From positions 1 through 8,057 of the forward strand of contig CAJMLC010000087.1 in the NCBI GenBank assembly GCA_905214155.1: a stretch of DNA of 8,057 nt. The letters are read 5' to 3'. The DNA is from an uncultured bacterium. GTDB taxonomy: Bacteria > Bacillota > Clostridia > Oscillospirales > Oscillospiraceae. Made by a program: the position numbers and the translations under genes. Below are positions 7,442-8,057 of the stretch, in pieces (the stretch's first letter is position 1; every line of letters starts with the position of its first letter). The notes under the pieces were generated by a model, which was not told the DNA's origin, made no database searches, and was given only the letters and a program-made list of their open reading frames with translations.

Positions 7442-7677
7442 ACGAGAAGCTCCCGTGGTACCACCTCTATTTACCGCGCATCGCGGCCTCATGGGCGCAG
7501 ATGCACCCGCGCGCGTTACCGGGCGCACCCGTCTCCGTCTACTGGCCGTACCCGGCGTTCGGGGAGCTGCTCCGAAAGGTATTCCGTGCCGTCCGCCTCC
7601 GCCTTGCACCATCCGGCGGCTCTCTGCATGCGGGATCCCGGCGCGTACTGGATTTCCTCATCGCATTGTTGACTATT
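7409..7677 (-). promoter_or_regulatory. T-box riboswitch (tRNA-sensing leader), specifier probably UAC (Tyr)
   Basis: The leader of about 270 nt before the acyl-CoA synthetase carries the hallmarks of a T-box. The T-box core AGAGGTGGTACCACGGG is at 7468-7452 and is followed by the antiterminator partner and a terminator. Stem I (about 7668-7566) has the loop-E pair AGTA (7649-7646) opposite GAA (7584-7582), a base with GATGA and GGAGC elements, and the apical GGATGGTGCAAGGCGGA segment typical of the distal loop. The loop reads GGAATACC, then TTTC, which pairs with GAAA on the 5' side. Counting one base between codon and lower helix, as in the B. subtilis glyQS leader, gives UAC (7581-7579), a Tyr codon. 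Counting one base after GAA would give ACC (Thr). The TGGT bulge expects a tRNA ending ACCA, which fits tRNA-Tyr and argues against Trp (G discriminator). Uncharged tRNA should switch the operon on. Confidence 0.93.
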
Positions 7678-7683
7678 GTATAA

Positions 7684-7712
7684 AATTTAGCACAGTTATG
7701 TGCGGAAGTCAA
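7684..7712 (-). promoter_or_regulatory. Sigma-A-type promoter of the T-box operon
   Basis: On the minus strand TTGACT (7712-7707) and TAAATT (7689-7684) are 17 bases apart, and the -10 is preceded by TGC, an extended -10. Predicted transcription start is near 7677, which places the whole T-box leader in the transcript. Confidence 0.78.
7690..7703. promoter_or_regulatory. Palindrome inside the operon promoter spacer (possible operator)
   Basis: GCACA and TGTGC arms with a 4-base centre (GCACATAACTGTGC on the minus strand) lie wholly between the -35 and -10 boxes. The position is where a repressor dimer would block RNA polymerase, but five-base arms can occur by chance and no regulator gene is visible in the window. 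Confidence 0.35.
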
Positions 7713-7780
7713 GGATGTACCGCTGCGTTTTCGGCAAAAAATCGCCTGGAATGCCGCGCTTTTTTTAACAGTCTGCCGCA

Positions 7781-7809
7781 TTGACATTCCCCATGACCGG
7801 TGCTAAAAT
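7781..7809 (+). promoter_or_regulatory. Near-consensus sigma-A promoter, divergent from the operon
   Basis: TTGACA (7781-7786) and TAAAAT (7804-7809) are separated by exactly 17 bases, with TGC just before the -10 box. This is the best promoter in the window. It should start transcription near 7814-7817, leading into the structured stretch that ends at the terminator at 7917-7947. Confidence 0.82.
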
Positions 7810-7814
7810 AGGGG

Positions 7815-7947
7815 CCGTTGATGCGAGCGGTGGAGTCTGTCATAGAGCGCAAGGCCGCGCTCTATTCGCATCGGCCGCCGGAAGACCGGCGCTTTGAGCA
7901 ATTTTTGTTTGCTTTTAAGGACAGAACCGCCGGTTCTGTCCTTTTTT
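7815..7947 (+). ncRNA. Candidate structured small RNA or leader RNA, family not recognised
   Basis: Between a strong promoter and a strong terminator lie about 130 bases with no credible reading frame but dense pairing. GGCC and GATGCGA (7813-7816, 7820-7826) pair with TCGCATC and GGCC (7866-7876). Inside this, ATAGAGCGC (7842-7850) pairs perfectly with GCGCTCTAT (7857-7865). The 3' strand is continuous, and the 5' strand has a 15-base bulge (7827-7841). A second hairpin, CGCCGG with CCGGCG around AAGA, follows at about 7876-7891, then a U-rich single-stranded linker and the terminator. The bulge contains TCTGTC (7836-7841), which can also pair with GACAGA in the 5' arm of the terminator, so a switching leader for a gene beyond 8057 is possible as well as a free small RNA. 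I checked it by eye against the common riboswitch classes, 6S, SRP RNA and tmRNA and recognised none. Confidence 0.6.
7917..7947 (+). terminator. Rho-independent terminator of the plus-strand transcript
   Basis: A perfect stem of at least 10 bp (GGACAGAACC at 7919-7928 with GGTTCTGTCC at 7932-7941, loop GCC) is extended by AA/TT and followed by T6 (7942-7947). The preceding linker is U-rich. It ends the RNA started at about 7815. Confidence 0.9.
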
Positions 7948-8051
7948 CGGCGGATCTTTTGACCCAATGCGGCGGTTTGAAGGACTTGAAATACCCTCTG
8001 TATGTCGGCGTCCTTCAAATCTTGCCTTGGGTCAAAATGTTTCGCCGAAAA
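7944..8051. repeat. Large nested inverted-repeat element
   Basis: Four sets of arms nest around one centre: TTTTCGGCG (7944-7952) with CGCCGAAAA (8043-8051); TTTTGACCCAA (7957-7967) with TTGGGTCAAAA (8027-8037); TTGAAGGAC (7977-7985) with GTCCTTCAA (8010-8018); and ATAC (7991-7994) with GTAT (8000-8003). All arms match perfectly, and the stems are separated by short unpaired stretches. The result would be a single long hairpin in RNA or a cruciform in DNA. Candidates are a miniature inverted-repeat element, a dispersed palindromic repeat, or a structured RNA continuing from the upstream terminator. The window ends six bases beyond it, so flanking target duplications cannot be judged. I do not recognise a named family. 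Confidence 0.75.
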
Positions 8052-8057
8052 GCCCAA

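Noticed and set aside
5741..7612. Longer version of the acyl-CoA synthetase starting at 7612
   Set aside because: The extra 78 codons run through the T-box core, antiterminator and terminator. The ribosome binding site and family N-terminus support 7378.
5753..7672. Long plus-strand open frames opposite the operon (also at 366-1547, 2378-3709 and 4059-5783)
   Set aside because: These are antisense shadows typical of GC-rich genes. Their composition is rich in Arg, Val, Asp and His without recognisable domains, and the opposite strand encodes well-defined enzymes.
7732..7766. Possible plus-strand terminator (CGGCA/TGCCG with T7 at 7760-7766)
   Set aside because: The stem is only 5 bp with a 15-base loop, three bases separate it from the T-run, and there is no plus-strand transcript to end. 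It may simply be AT-rich promoter-flanking DNA.
7876..7891. SRP RNA-like apical loop (GGAAGA)
   Set aside because: The flanking conserved asymmetric-loop sequences of bacterial SRP RNA are absent, and the hairpin is a plain 6-bp stem with an AAGA loop.
7803..8057. Minus-strand open frame of 84 codons running in from the window edge
   Set aside because: It lies entirely within the nested inverted repeats, the terminator and the structured RNA, its first codon at the edge is not supported by a ribosome binding site, and it overlaps the plus-strand promoter. Its openness follows from the palindromic, GC-rich sequence.

Overview
The window looks like chromosomal DNA from a GC-rich member of the Clostridia, most likely an Oscillospiraceae-type gut anaerobe. 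The reasons are strong AAGGAGG-type ribosome binding sites before nearly every gene, a T-box (tRNA-sensing) leader, an oxygen-sensitive indolepyruvate:ferredoxin oxidoreductase, and high GC without actinobacterial traits. The taxonomic call is an inference.

Layout. Bases 1-266 hold the 3' end of a plus-strand polar amino acid ABC transporter ATPase. It ends at a strong terminator hairpin (275-316) that also serves the convergent minus-strand genes. From 7712 down to 342 there is one apparent minus-strand operon: promoter (7684-7712), T-box leader with intrinsic terminator (7409-7677), AMP-forming acyl-CoA synthetase (5741-7378), a gap with a long imperfect inverted repeat (5681-5722), iorA (3921-5657), iorB (3346-3918), a PaaK-type arylacetate-CoA ligase (2030-3328), a tandem ACT-domain protein (1587-2018) and a PLP aminotransferase (342-1511). 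From iorA to the ACT gene the genes are 2, 17 and 11 bases apart; a 75-base gap precedes the aminotransferase gene.

How the genes fit together. Aminotransferase, IorAB and acyl-CoA/aryl-CoA ligases link an aromatic amino acid, its arylpyruvate, the arylacetyl-CoA and the free aryl acid. The chain is usually read as degradation. Here the operon sits behind a T-box whose best specifier reading is UAC (Tyr), and a T-box opens its operon when the cognate tRNA is uncharged. That fits the reverse direction better: ligase activation of aryl acids, reductive carboxylation by IorAB, and transamination to make aromatic amino acids. This is the main point of interest in the window.

Right end. About 70 bases from the operon promoter, and divergent from it, lies a near-consensus plus-strand promoter (7781-7809). 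It drives a short, highly structured stretch ending in a textbook terminator (7917-7947), so it is either a small RNA of about 130 nt or a leader for a gene beyond the window. The terminator T-run merges into a 108-base element of nested, nearly perfect inverted repeats (7944-8051), followed by the window edge. I see no convincing protein gene in 7379-8057.
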